Source of the DNA: Pseudogymnoascus destructans
Lineage: Eukaryota; Ascomycota; Leotiomycetes; Thelebolales; Thelebolaceae
DNA: 64,000 nt
Reading direction: 5' to 3'
NCBI RefSeq assembly: GCF_001641265.1
Contig: NW_020167523.1
Span: 1,724,592-1,788,591, forward strand
Shown here: in pieces, positions 10,462-21,749 of the stretch
Position numbering within the stretch: the first letter of the stretch is position 1
Layout of the letters: every line of letters starts with the position of its first letter
Program-made: the position numbers and the translations under genes
The notes under the pieces: model-generated
Told to the model about the DNA's origin: nothing
Databases searched by the model: none
What the model saw: only the letters and a program-made list of their open reading frames with translations

Positions 10462-11069
10462 TGTAACGCTGACTTCTAAACGATAGAAGACACAGAGGTT
10501 CTCTTGCGTAAAGGTTTACTTATCATAGGAGGCAGGGGATCATGTCATACTGACATTCGTTGCACTCAGTTTGCTATCAAACTCAAGAGCAAACTGTAAC
10601 GCTGACTTCTAAACGATAGAAGACACAGAGGTTCTCTTGCGTAAAGGTTTACTTATCAGAGGAGGCAGGGGATCAGACACAAAGGCTTCAAGTAACACGT
10701 TACTAGTATATAACAAATACTGTATTGAGTTGAGCACGAAGCTCCTATCTAAGGAAATACTATCTACTTATATAGTGGCGTCGTGCCTAGTGGACTCTTG
10801 GGAACTCACTCGAGTCCTCAGAGTCCTGGACTCTTAGGACTCTTCTCATCATCCTGCGAGTCCATCACGTGCCTAGTGGACTCCTGGGAACTCACTCGAG
10901 TCCTCGGAGTCCTGGACTCTTAGGACTCTTCTCATCATCCTGCGAGTCCGTCACGTGATACTTTCGGAACTACTATTCCCCGCTGCCCCTCCAGGTACCA
11001 GGGCCGGTCTCATGCGACCTCCCTCCATCCTGTCCTGTAGTTGGCCAGCCTTCTTGTTCCGTCGTAACA
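10462..11069 (+). mobile_element. Nested LTR insertion with 5-bp target duplication
   Basis: The insertion splits the gypsy RT frame. AACGT lies directly before (10457-10461) and after (11070-11074) it, and its ends are TGTAACG and CGTAACA, the TG..CA termini of an LTR. Inside, the first 81 bp (10462-10542) are repeated from 10595, with a 52-bp fragment (10543-10594) of the neighbouring gypsy repeat between them. The LTR proper is therefore 10595-11069 plus a partial duplicate. It contains a TATA-like CTTATATAGTGG near 10768-10779 and an 86-bp tandem duplication. No internal coding region: a solo LTR. Confidence 0.85.
10782..10953 (+). repeat. 86-bp tandem duplication inside the LTR
   Basis: Two adjacent copies, starting at 10782 and 10868 with CGTGCCTAGTGGACTC. 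They differ by only a few transitions. The unit itself contains repeated GGACTC/GAGTCC motifs that can pair, giving a structured region. Confidence 0.85.
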
Positions 11070-11275
11070 AACGTCACCAGGACAAAAAAACTTGGGTTAC
11101 GTTCTCACTACCTCCGGTGTCGAAGCGGACCCCGACAAAATCGAACCCCTTCGTAACTGGATCCGACCAACCACTGTTATGGGTGTGAAGTCCTACCTGG
11201 GATTCTGTGGCTTCTATAGACAATTCATTCACAATTTCGGCAAAATAGCAAAGCCCCTCACCACCATCACTAGTC

Positions 11276-11583
11276 TGTTACGGCTAAGTGCTAGTGCTAT
11301 GGCTAGCGCTTACGGCTGCAACGTCACGTGATGGATAACATTGGATATCATGGATATTATGTTATCCATGTTATCCACGGATATCCCTTTGGCACGACGC
11401 CACTATATAAGTAGATAGTATTTCCTTAGATAGGAGCTTCGTGCTCAACTCAATATAGTATTCTTTTCAATACTGTAACGTGTTACTTGGAAAGCCTTTG
11501 TGTCTAATCCCCTGCCTCCTCTGTCAAGTCAACCTTACGCAAGAAACCTCTGTGTCTTCTATCGTTTAGAAGTCAGCGTTACA
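11276..11583 (-). mobile_element. Second solo LTR of the same family, reverse orientation
   Basis: Read on the minus strand it starts TGTAACGCTGACTTC and ends GCCGTAACA. It matches the plus-strand LTR through the first ~40 bases and again through the block with TTGAGTTGAGCACGAAGC and CTTATATAGTGGCG. It then differs: repeated GGATAACAT motifs replace the 86-bp tandem. The flanks do not match (TAGTC against GTACC): one side is gypsy RT and the other a pogo transposase. A rearrangement between two LTRs therefore seems likelier than simple insertion. Confidence 0.8.
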
Positions 11584-12238
11584 GTACCATGCTGCCATAT
11601 GGATTTTACCCGGTACAACAAGTACAGGTGCAATCTTCTGTCCAGCTGCAGATACTGCCTCTATGATCGTAATAGATATACGATTCTCAGGGCTCAGAGT
11701 ATAGAGCTGCTTTACAGCTCGGGGGACCATAACTCTCTCACCCCCTGGAATTCCAACCCTAAATCCAGTTTCATCCAGATTGACTCTGGATTTATACCAT
11801 GCTGTAGTACAAATTCCGTGTACTTTTCAAACCACTTAACAATAGCAGGTTCCTCTTGAGCTTGCGTACGCTGTTGCGCAATAGGCTTTGTAGTGATAAA
11901 GTGGAAATCCATAAGCTCATTCCGTATATATTTAGTGAGCCAGCTCTGTGACGGTGGAGGCAGTGGGCTCCGTAGGTGGCATACTGCCCCGTAAACCATA
12001 TGCCTATTAGCCCCTAACCCTAGGTAATACTGCTCTAGAATCCAGGCCTTTAGGGCCTCCGTTTGGTCTATAGAAAGCATCCTATTGTGACCTCCATGGG
12101 CCAGCTTCCGTGGGACTGCTCGGGTGATTCTTGACTGTATAGTCGTGGGACCTTAAAAATCCGACTGGCAGCACCTACAGATTCAGAGGGATTTGCTGCC
12201 AGCCATTCACAGGCATTTGATAGAGGTGTCCCTTCCAT
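11584..12238 (-). pseudogene. Second pogo-like transposase fragment, truncated by LTR
   Basis: The minus-strand reading starts at ATG 12238 (PLSNACEWLAANPSESVGA), shifts frame near 12140, then runs through an HTH region (MLSIDQTEALKAWILEQYYL) and the CENP-B-like second HTH up to WFEKYTEFVLQHGINPESIW. After another one-base shift at the first catalytic Asp it continues DETGFRVGIPGGERVMVPRA and LYTLSPENRISITIIEAVSA. It stops abruptly at AWY where the LTR begins (11583). The rest of the DDE domain is missing. It differs clearly in sequence from the element at 5.1-6.8 kb, so it is a different pogo lineage. Confidence 0.82.
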
Positions 12239-12443
12239 TAAATGAATTACATTTGATTACTATATAAATTACTATGTGTAGGAATGTTCGAGGTTTTGGT
12301 AAAGAGTAGCGGTGAACATATGCAAGTTGAGAGGACGCACTTGCTTCCTCTCGTAAGCGAGTGGACGCACTCGCTTCCCCCCACGGTTATATCGAGTTTT
12401 TGCCCGTAATAGTATTATCCATAGTACTATCAATAGTACTATA
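12239..12443. other. Short unassigned stretch between transposon fragments
   Basis: No gene. It contains a short direct repeat of GTGGACGCACTCGCTTCC-like sequence around 12333-12380. Confidence 0.4.
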
Positions 12444-12720
12444 GTGCTAACACTTTATAGTTCATCTGCATATATCGCTGCTGGAATACTCATTCCAAGT
12501 CAAAAATGGAAGTACTATGAAGAGAATTGGCCTATTGACTGGATAGCGCCAGCAAAGAATGCTGTTCAATTATTATGGGACAAGCATTACAAGCCAACAA
12601 TCGAGCCATTAATTGTATCTACAATTCAACCCCAGAATAAGAAGAACTCATTTGAAGAGTGGGCTACACAAAAACGCCGTCAACCACCTATTCAAGATGA
12701 ATATTTGAAGTATTGCCATC
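12444..12720 (+). pseudogene. hAT transposase fragment
   Basis: The open frame encodes SAYIAAGILIPSQKWKYYEE, WIAPAKNAVQLLWDKHYKPT and FEEWATQKRRQPPIQDEYLK. This matches the region just before the dimerisation domain in fungal hAT transposases (usually A..ILxPxxKWxYxE..W followed by A...V..LW...Y). The catalytic core upstream and the C-terminal dimerisation block are missing, so only about 90 codons survive. After 12720 the frame runs into unrelated sequence leading to the MFS remnant. Confidence 0.7.
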
Positions 12721-12855
12721 TCATGTCTCTCTTCTTTTCATTCTCAAGCTCGCTGCAATTCTCATTCCCTCCCTCTTTGCCTCTCTGCAAACCATTGAGC
12801 TAGCAGCATTTGCTACAACTCTACTTGCAATATACCCATCACACACACGCCCATC

Positions 12856-14650
12856 ATGTCCGACCGTATACGAGAGGCCCCTCTAGGCCAGTTCCTGAGA
12901 TGGGCAACAAAGAACCGTCTCTTCCCCTATCCCGAAGAGCTTCCCGGCTTCGAACTACCAGAGTCATATAATGCCGTCCTCAGGTCGGAGAAAGAGCCAA
13001 TCGAACGGCCTATCAGCAGAAAGCAACTCAAAAAGGGGAGCGATGAGTCGAAATCCACTCCGGATTCCGAATCCTTCACCAAGATATCGAACTCCAACGC
13101 ACCCTTTCCCGCCAAGATACACCGCCAGTTCACACAAGAAGCGCTTAGAGACCGAGATCCAAGACGCCATCGAGCGCGTTGCCAGCAAGCCCATCTACCC
13201 AGTTAAGACAGCCGACGGCCTAGTCCTAGTCGACTAATACTCCACCGACGACCCAGCGAACCCACATAACTGGTCCATGGGCAAGAAATCCTGGGTCGGT
13301 CTCCTGATCTGCCTCTACACCTTCGTCGTCTACAGCGGCTCCGCGATCTACACCTCCAGCATCCCCCAAGTGATCCAAAAATTCAACCTCTTCGAAGTCG
13401 ACGCCTACGGCATTGGGCTCCTCGTCTTCTCGCCCCTCAGCGAGATCCTGAGAATAGGGAGGTCACCAGTCTACCTCGTCACAATGTTTATCTTCACCAT
13501 CATCTCCATCCCCACCGCGCTGGTCAACAACTTCGCCGGTCTCCTCATCCTCCGCTTTCTCCAGGGATTCTTCGGATCCCCCTGGTCTAGCTACCGGAGC
13601 CGCGACGATGAGCATGGTATCAATGCTCTACCTCCCCTACGCGCTGATCGCCTGGGTATCAGCCGCATACTGCGGACCGGCTCTAGGTCCGCTTCTTAGC
13701 GGTTTGCTGTCGTAGCCGAGGGTTGGAGATTTTCTCTTTGGGAGATCTTCTGGGCTGCTTGCCCGGTTCTGCTGCTTATGTTCTCGGTGCTTCCAGAGAC
13801 TAGCACGCCGAATATTCTACTCCGAAGAGCTGAGCGCCTGAGAAAGCTGACGGGAGGGTCGAGACTCATGGCTCAGAGCAAGATTGACCAGGCCAAGCTC
13901 TCTACACGCGAGGTTGTCGTCGACGCTCTTATCAAGCCGATGGAGACCACCATCAAGGACCCCGCCATCCTCTTCGTCAACGTCTACACCGCGATCATTT
14001 CTACTACTCCTTCTTCGAAGTCTTCCCCCTCGTCTACCCAGTCTACTACGGCTTCAGCCTCGGCATCATCGGCGTCCTCTTCACCTGCATCCTCATCGCC
14101 TGCCTCATTCGCCGTCTACTCCGCATACCTCTACTTCTACCTCATCCCTATCGTCAAGAACGGCCTACGCGCACAAGAGCATAATCTCGTTCCAGCGCTG
14201 TTCGCCTGTTTTGGTCCTACTATCGGTCTCTTCATCTTCGCTGTAAGCACCCCCCTATTTCCCTAACCCTTCACACCAAAACAGAAGCGGAAAACAGAAA
14301 CTAATTCCTACCAGTGGACCGCACGACCAGACATCACCTGGGTCGCCCCCACAATCGGCATCGTCCTCTACGGCGCCAGCGTCTTCGTCGTCATGCAATG
14401 CATCTTCACCTACGTCCCGATGTCGTACCCGCAGTACGCGGCGAGTTTGTTCACGGGCAACGATTTCTTGAGGAGCGCGTCGGCGTGTGCTTCTATCCTC
14501 TATGCGCACCCGCTGTATAAGGATCTTGGTGTTGCGAGGGGGACGAGTCTTTTGGGTGGACTGAGTGTTATTGGGATTGTTAAATTTATATTTCCGAGAT
14601 ATCATTTATTTGCACAAGGGACTGTATCTTTCGCCACTGGACAAAAATAA
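12856..14650 (+). pseudogene. MFS multidrug transporter (DHA1, FLR1-like), decayed
   Basis: The N-terminus (IREAPLGQFLRWATKN, YPEELPGFELP) and the later NPHNWS, LYTFVVYSGSAIYTSSIPQV and FSPLSEILRIGRSPVYLV are typical of fungal DHA1 drug:proton antiporters related to FLR1. One canonical intron (14243-14314) precedes WTARPDITWVAPTIGIVLYG, and the C-terminus ends at TAA 14648. Visible damage: an extra A near 13145, a TAA at 13234-13236 where Trp is expected, an in-frame loss of about ten residues in the TM2 region (near 13410), frameshifts near 13585, 13705, 14000 and 14105. Homology resumes in another frame after each break, so this is an old pseudogene and not an assembly artefact. It cannot encode a transporter. 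Confidence 0.88.
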
Positions 14651-15357
14651 TATTATCATTGATACCATTAGTAATACATCATTTATAATTAATATCACCC
14701 AAACCTTTACTTGCAACGATGTGTAGATTTTTTTCAATAGCAATATATCTATCCACGTATTATCAGCTTCCTCCATTTGAGAAATATTATATACAGGAAC
14801 CGCATCTTTAGCCTCTGAAAAGAAATAAAAAATATATTAATATCATAAACACCAAACCATCTACTATATCCTCCAGAGCCTTACTTGTAAAATAACAATA
14901 TATGTCTGTATTGTATCACAGCTTCTCCCCTTTCCCTTTGCCGATATTTCCTTGGCCAACCAAAGCATTTCCTGGTCGTTTGGTGAAACCACGTGACTGC
15001 CGGTTTACTTCCCTAAACGTGCCTAGAGCCATTTCCCCTTTTCACCCGCGACTGCGCCTTACCGCTTTGGGTGACGTGGTACATGCCATTTTGTGTGCAA
15101 TATGTGGAAATTAGTGTGATAATCCCTCCAAGATGGTACAAACTACGGCTGTCCACAGCAACCAATGATTCCAGGGGACCAAGGGACGTCTCCTTTCCCA
15201 ATACGCGCACATCCACATCAATCATTTCCGAGCGCCCTTTCCAACTCTCAAGCCAAAAAGTTGAAAGCACCTCGTTCGTTAACAATCCAAAGCATCGACA
15301 CCACCAACAGCCTACCTCACCCTTCGAACTTCATACTGCTCATTTGCTACCTTCGGT
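14651..15357. other. Intergenic region upstream of the septin gene
   Basis: No gene. The first 250 bp are AT-rich. CACGTG occurs at 14990-14995, about 365 bp before the septin start codon. The last 150 bp are C- and A-rich, a typical 5' leader. Confidence 0.55.
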
Positions 15358-16788
15358 ATGGAAGCTGCCACGAATCCCAAGGGAGCTTCTCCTCCGCTGG
15401 AGATGCCTCAGAGCGTCGCATCCAGCGACCCAAAGATTGCCGCACAGCAGGCCAGCGACATGCGCAACATTGTCCGCAGAAAGCTCACTGGTTATGTCGG
15501 ATTCGCGAACCTGCCGAATCAATGGCACCGCAAGAGTGTCCGCAAGGGCTTCAATTTCAACGTTATGGTTGTTGGTAGGTTGACCCTCGCCGGGAAAAGC
15601 GAGGTTCGGAAACCACAGCTAATAATTTCTAGGTGAATCTGGTCTCGGAAAGTCGACTCTGGTCAACACTCTCTTCAACACCTCGTTATACCCTCCTCGC
15701 GAGCGCAAGGGACCCAGCCTCGACATCATCCCTAAGACTGTTGCCATCCAGTCTCTCAGCGCGGATATTGAGGAGAACGGCGTCCGTCTCCGCCTGACTG
15801 TTGTTGATACCCCTGGATTTGGTGATTTCGTCAACAACGACGAGTCATGGAGACCAATTGTCGATAACATCGAGCAGCGCTTCGACGCCTACCTCGATGC
15901 CGAGAACAAGGTCAACCGCATGAACATCGTTGACAACCGCGTCCACGCTTGCGTCTACTTCCTCCAGCCAACTGGCCACTCTCTCAAGCCACTTGATATC
16001 GAGGTTATGCGCAGACTTCATACCAAGGTCAACCTTATCCCAGTCATCGCCAAGGCTGATACCTTGACCGACGAGGAGATTGCTGCTTTCAAGGCCAGGG
16101 TATGATTTCCTGTATTCCTGTTTGGTACGCGGACTTGACTGACTTTTCTTAGATTCTTGCCGATATCAAGTACCACGACATCCAGATCTTCGAGGGTCCC
16201 CGTTACGAGCTTGATGACGACGAGACGATTGCCGAGAACAACGAGATCCTGTCCAAGGTTCCTTTCGCAGTTGTTGGAGCTACCGCCGAGATCACCAGCG
16301 CCGATGGCCGCAAGGTCCGCGGACGTCGCTACCCGTGGGGTATCATTGAGGTTGACAACGAGGAGCACTGCGACTTCGTCAAGCTCCGCCAAATGCTCAT
16401 CCGCACACACATGGAGGAGCTCAAGGAGCACACCAACAACGCGCTCTACGAGAACTACCGTTCCGAGAAGCTCACTGGTATGGGTGTTGCACAGGACCCA
16501 AGCGTGTTCAAGGAGGTCAACCCCGCTGTCAAGCAGGAGGAGGAGCGCAGCCTGCACGAGCAGAAGCTCGCCAAGATGGAGGCAGAGATGAAGATGGTCT
16601 TCCAGCAGAAGGTTGCCGAGAAGGAGAGCAAACTGAGGCAGAGCGAGGAGGAGCTGTACGCTCGCCATCGCGAAATGAAGGAGCAACTCGAGCGCCAACG
16701 TATGGAGCTCGAGGAGAAGAAGTCCCGGATCGAGAGCGGGCGACCGCTGGAAGAGAAGGGCAAGAGGAACAAGTTCTCGCTGCGTTAA
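15358..16788 (+). CDS. aspB: Septin, Cdc3/AspB class
   Basis: Exons 15358-15574, 15633-16099 and 16153-16788 give 439 residues. Septins are GTP-binding proteins that form heteropolymeric filaments and rings at septa, buds and hyphal tips. The P-loop GESGLGKST begins at residue 73, directly across intron 1. The G3-like VVDTPGFGD and G4 AKAD follow, and the C-terminal ~110 residues are a Glu/Lys-rich coiled coil as in Cdc3-group septins. The N-terminal RRKLTGYVGFANLPNQWHRK is the polybasic/septin signature typical of AspB of Aspergillus. Introns are 58 nt (GTAGGT) and 53 nt (GTATGA). The start is the ATG with an open leader before it. All core motifs are intact. Confidence 0.95.
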
Positions 16789-17891
16789 AGGATACCCGTC
16801 TTTGCATCTCGCACACCGTCGACAATCTCAATCTCATAACGAAACGAACAGACACCCTCTTCTTTTTGTTCCTTGTAATTTTTCAAGCGACATTAATTCC
16901 TCGAATGACGACGGCGAATGAGGTGTATCTTACGCGGGGCGCAATATCAGCTCCCTCCAGGCCCTGTTCTGCGGCATGCTTCTTTCCCGTTTCTTAAACC
17001 TTGCTCTCTCTCTCAATCTCTCAACACTCTCTACTGGAACCAGGCGGACAGGCGGGCGCGATGATAAGGCACTGCGCGGGTGGGACACACGGGGTGGAAT
17101 AGAAACTTCGAGGAGACGTTTGCGTCTGCCTCTCACAAAAAAGAGACGGGCTGTTCTTGTTGTCTTCACGGAAAACGAAGAATTAATATTGGCCCTTGCC
17201 ACTTCTCGCTGCTATTCTACCCGACTTGCTTCCCTGGGGCCCCCGGGACGCCTTTTTCGTTGTTTTATTGTTTTATTTTTGCTTGTGCTTCCTTAGCTAA
17301 CTACTACGACCTCTGCATTGTTTTTTGTTTTCTCTTTTTTTTGTACGTTTTGTGGAGCCCTTGAAAATGCAATGGATGGGAGGGGGGAGGGTGCTTGAGC
17401 GGTGAGGACGTGTGTGTAATTGCTACGATAGCTCAAGAGATCTCTGTTTTTGTGATATGAGGCTGGCTGGCTTTGTCTGGCTGGTATGGAGAGTTTTGCT
17501 TGTGACTGTGACGTGTGAGTGACTGAATGTGGATGTGACGGTATATGGGTATTTGCTGAGTGCATATATGTGTTGAGCTGAGTGGTATGAAGGGGCATGG
17601 AGGTGACTTGGAAGTCAATTTGCCCCTATGAGGCTGGATATCAACCCGGTTCACAGACCTGGCTTGATTTGGTTGTGCCTGCATTATACGGCCACCAGCC
17701 ACCAGCCACACGTTGCACCAGCCACACTTCCCACGCCACACTCTGTTTTTGGCCCATGTGACGAAAACAACCAGCAGCCTTACATGTACACAGGTAACCT
17801 GCGAGCTTTGTTGTAACCTCGCAGTTAAGATTCAACAATCCGCGCCCATTGACTGCTCATCTCGCTCCTCGACGCTTTCATCATATGCTGG
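16789..17891. other. Intergenic region between septin and HtrA-like protease
   Basis: No gene in about 1.1 kb. The septin 3' region is pyrimidine-rich with T-runs near 17260-17345. Short repeats ACGCCACACT/ACCAGCCACAC occur near 17690-17740, in what is probably the promoter or leader of the protease gene. Confidence 0.5.
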
Positions 17892-20800
17892 ATGAATAGA
17901 GCCATATGTGCTCGACTGAAACAACAGTCATTGACGAGTTTCCCAGCTACCTATCGCCCTTTGACGACCCATCAACGCATTTACTCATCCGGCAGCATTT
18001 TTGACAAGTTCGCCTCCCCGACCCATAAAACCGCCCTCTCACCCTCTGCCGCTCGACTCATACACTCCTCCTCAACACTACACTTCACAAAGATGACGAT
18101 GAACGGCTCGACTCGCTCGAAACGCAAGCAGCAGGCTGCGCCGCTCCCGGAGAGACCACAGAAGCTGCACCGCGCGGTTAATGGGAAAGAGTCCGTCGGA
18201 GAGAACACACCGGACCTGGGGTCCTCCTCGCCCATAGACGAGATGGAGATGGAGATGGAAGAGGAGGACGACGACCGCATCGGAATCGTCGCCCCAGCTG
18301 ACAGCGCCGAGTGGCAAGCAACCATCGAGAAAGTCGTCCGCAACGTTGTATCCATCCGCTTCTGCCAGACCTGCGCCTTCGACACGGACCCCGCGCTCAC
18401 CAGCGAAGCGACCGGATTCGTCGTCGACGCAGAGCGCGGATACATCCTCACGAACCGCCACGTCGTCGGCTCGGGCCCGTTCTGGGGGTACGTCGTCTTC
18501 GATAACCACGAGGAGGTCGACGCATACCCCGTCTACCGCGACCCGGTGCACGATTTTGGGATCCTGAGATTCGACCCGAAGGCGATCAAGTATATGCCCG
18601 TTGCGGCGCTGGAGCTGCGCCCGGACCTGGCGAAGGTGGGCGCGGAGATTAGAGTTGTGGGTAATGATGCGGGTGAGAAACTGAGTATCCTCTCTGGTGT
18701 CATCAGTCGACTCGATCGCAATGCTCCGGAGTACGGAGAGGGATACAGCGACTTCAATACCAATTACATCCAGGCGGCTGCGGCGGCTAGTGGTGGGAGT
18801 TCGGGGTCGCCCGTTGTGGATATCGATGGGTTTGCGGTGGCGTTGCAGGCGGGAGGGAGAGCGGATGGCGCGGCGACGGATTACTTCCTGCCTGTGTCGA
18901 GGCCGAAGCGGGCACTGGAGTGCTTGCAACAGGGCCTACCAATCTCAAGAGGGACGATACAGTGTCAATGGATGCTGAAGCCGTTCGACGAGTGCCGGAG
19001 GTTAGGGTTGACGCCGGAATGGGAGGCGAAGATACGCGCGGAGTTCCCGAAGGAGACGGGCATGCTTGTCGCTGAAATTGTGCTCCCGGAGGGACCGTCG
19101 GATACGAAGCTCGAGGAGGGAGATATCTTGATGAAGGTCAATGGGGAGCTGCTGACGCAGTTTGTGAGGCTGGATGATATTCTCGACTCGAATGTCGGAC
19201 AGGCAGTCAAGCTTCTCATACAGCGTGGCAGTGAGGATATTGAGGTTGAGCTCGGTGTTGGGGACCTGCACAAGATTACTCCGGATCGCTTTATTTCCGT
19301 TGCTGGTGCTAGTTTCCACGACCTGTCGTACCAGCAGGCCCGCCTATACGCCGTCGCCTGTAAGGGCGTCTTTATTTGTGAGGCTACTGGATCATTCAAG
19401 TTCGAGGGCACCGATTCAGGATGGCTCGTACAGTCGGTGGATCACAAGAAAATGCCGGACCTGGCAACCTTCATCGAAGTCATGAAGGCCATCCCGGACC
19501 GCTCGCGCGTCGTTGTCACATACAAGCATCTACGCGATCTACACACGCTCAACACAAGTATTCTCTACATTGACCGTCACTGGTCGAGTAAGATGCGCCT
19601 GGCAGTCCGGAATGATAACACTGGGCTATGGGACTTCAGCGATCTCGCAGAGGCCCTACCAGCTCTGCCGCCAGTTCCCCGCAGCGCGAGCTTCATCCAG
19701 CTCGACAACCCGACGCACCCAGCCGCTGCAGAGTTAGTCAAGAGCTTCGTGCGCGTTGCGTGCCATATGCCCGTTAAGTTGGACGGCTTCCCACGGAACC
19801 GCAAGTGGGGTATGGGTGTCGTGCTCGATGCCGAGAAGGGTCTTGTCATCATCTCCCGCGCGGTTGTGCCGTACGACTTCTGCGACATCTCTATCACGAT
19901 TGCAGACTCTATCATTGTCGACGGCAAGGTTGTTTTCATGCACCCCCTCCAAAACTACGCCATCATCAAATACGACCCATCACTTGTTGACGCACCGGTT
20001 AAGAGCGCCAAGCTCAGCACCGAGCAGATCAAGCAGGGCGCCTCGACATACTTTATCGGCTTCAACCAAAACATGCGCATCGTCGTCGCGCAAACAACCG
20101 TCACCGACATCACCGCCGTCGCCATCCCCGCCAACGCCGGCGCCCCCCGGTACCGCGCCGTCAACCTCGACGCCATCACCGTCGACACAAGCCTAAGCGG
20201 CCAATGCGGCAGCGGCGTTCTCGTCGCCGAAGACGGCACCGTCCAAGCCCTCTGGCTCACCTACCTCGGCGAGCGCTCTTCCACCACTAACAAAGACAGC
20301 GACTACCACCTCGGCATGGCAACACCCACCCTTCTCCCCGTCATCAAACAGATCCAAGCCGGCGTAACCCCGGAACTGCGCATGCTCAGCGTCGAGTTCA
20401 ACGCTATCCAGATGTCGCAGGCGCGCATTATGGGCGTCTCGGAGTCGTGGATTAAGAGTGTTGCTGCTGCCAACTCTGCGCACCACCAGCTTTTCATGGT
20501 GCGCAAGCGCACTTTTGAGCGTAATGAGGACTCACATGCGCTCCAGGAGGGAGACGTCATTCTAACCCTCAACGGAAACATCGTTACTCGCGTCTCGGAG
20601 CTGGACGTCATGTACGACAATGAAGTGCTCGAAGCCGTCATCGTGCGTGACTGCGTCGAGATGCACGTTGCGGTTCCCACAGTCGCGGCGCACGATGTGG
20701 AGACAGACCGCGCGGTCAACTTCTGTGGTGCCGTCCTGCATCGCCCGCATCTGGCTGTGCGTCAGCAGATTAGCAAGTTGCACAGTGAGGTTTATGTTAG

Positions 20801-21270
20801 TGCGCGCACGAGGGGTAGCCCGGCGTATCAGTATGGACTTGCGCCGACGAACTTTATCACTGCTGTCAATGGTGTTGCGACGCCGGATCTGGAGGCCTTT
20901 ATTCGTGAGGTCGTGAGGATTCCGGATAATACCTGTAAGTACCCCCCAGCTTTCTTCCTCCCTGTTTCTGGAGAGCCTTTTATGGTTTGAGGCGCAAATT
21001 GCTAACGCTCTTTCAGACTTCCGCCTCAAGTGCATGACGTTCGATAACGTCCCGTGGATCTGTACGATGAAGAAAAACGAGCACTACTTCGCGACGATGG
21101 AGTGGATCAAGGATCCGCGCGAGGAGTGCGGATGGCGCCGTGTATCATACGAGCATGGCGAGAGCATCGAGGGCGAAGGCAAAGAAGGCATTAACGCGAT
21201 CGCGGCGGAAAGCATCGCCGAAGATGATACCGGGGCTGGTGATACCGAGCCCGTCGCCGTGAAGGCGTAA
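17892..21270 (+). CDS. nma111: HtrA-type PDZ serine protease (Nma111-like)
   Basis: Exons 17892-20934 and 21017-21270, with an 82-nt GTAAGT intron and CTAAC branch. From the internal ATG at 18093 the protein is 1031 residues, close to the usual Nma111 length; from 17892 it is 1098. Nma111 is a nuclear HtrA-family protease linked to apoptosis and lipid homeostasis, with a duplicated protease-PDZ architecture. Numbered from 18093, the catalytic triad is H123 in TNRHVVGSG, D154 in VHDFGIL and S237 in GGSSGSPVV. PDZ-like modules follow (GDILMKVNGELL), and a second, inactive protease half lacks the Ser motif. The KRKQQ-type basic segment after M68 suits a nuclear signal. The first 67 codons form a possible mitochondrial leader, reported separately. 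Either start is possible; 18093 is the conventional one. Confidence 0.93.
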
Positions 21271-21749
21271 GTGGTTTGGGAAGGGAAGAGCGAGTGGCGT
21301 CTGGGGCGAGAGGGGATATCTATGTGGGCTGGTTGGTAAAGGGATTGGTCGTATTGTAAATTTATTGAATAGATAGACCCTCCTGGCTTGCTCATTGAGG
21401 GGCTCGTCGGCTGGCTGTATTGTATAGGTATACAAGATGAAAGGCTAGAGGAAGGATAGATCACGCAGTTGATAATATAAAAAAACAAAGTATATATTAT
21501 ACATGCGATATACCTATTAGTTTAAGACCGAATGTAGTATTTTCTCCTGCGACTCGGAGTTAAATATAGGAGACCCAAAAGACCCCCTATACAAAAGTGC
21601 ACAAGTGGCATATTCACTCACCCGTAATTTGGGGACGTCTCTCGATAGCTATCCGCCCAGCACCTCCGCCGCCGCGGACAACGACGAACACCAGCGCGCA
21701 CAGCGAGGAAAGAACCACAGACAGCCGCCAAGGCATCAGAAGAGACACA
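21271..21749. other. Intergenic region upstream of AP-2 sigma
   Basis: About 480 bp with the protease 3' end and the presumed promoter and leader of the AP-2 sigma gene. AT-rich around 21470-21530. No gene seen. Confidence 0.5.

Larger units (their letters stand above)
9762..11275 (+). pseudogene. Ty3/gypsy pol remnant (protease and reverse transcriptase), split by LTR
   Basis: The first frame (9762-10148) encodes a retropepsin-like segment, with NCPFVLLDLGAQDVIIGKK and RFQILLDYAKSWLVWP. From 10255 comes a reverse transcriptase piece: DGPATYERYMNDVLMQYLDD, AYLDDILIYSED with the catalytic YxDD motif, and LREAGLQADLNKCEFNV. The frame is then interrupted at 10462 by an LTR and resumes at 11075, where LGYVLTTSGVEADPDKIEPL and VKSYLGFCGFYRQFIHNF follow in shifted frames, ending at 11275 against another LTR. 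The N-terminal half of RT, RNase H and integrase are absent. It is a deletion-ridden fossil of a transposable element. Confidence 0.85.
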
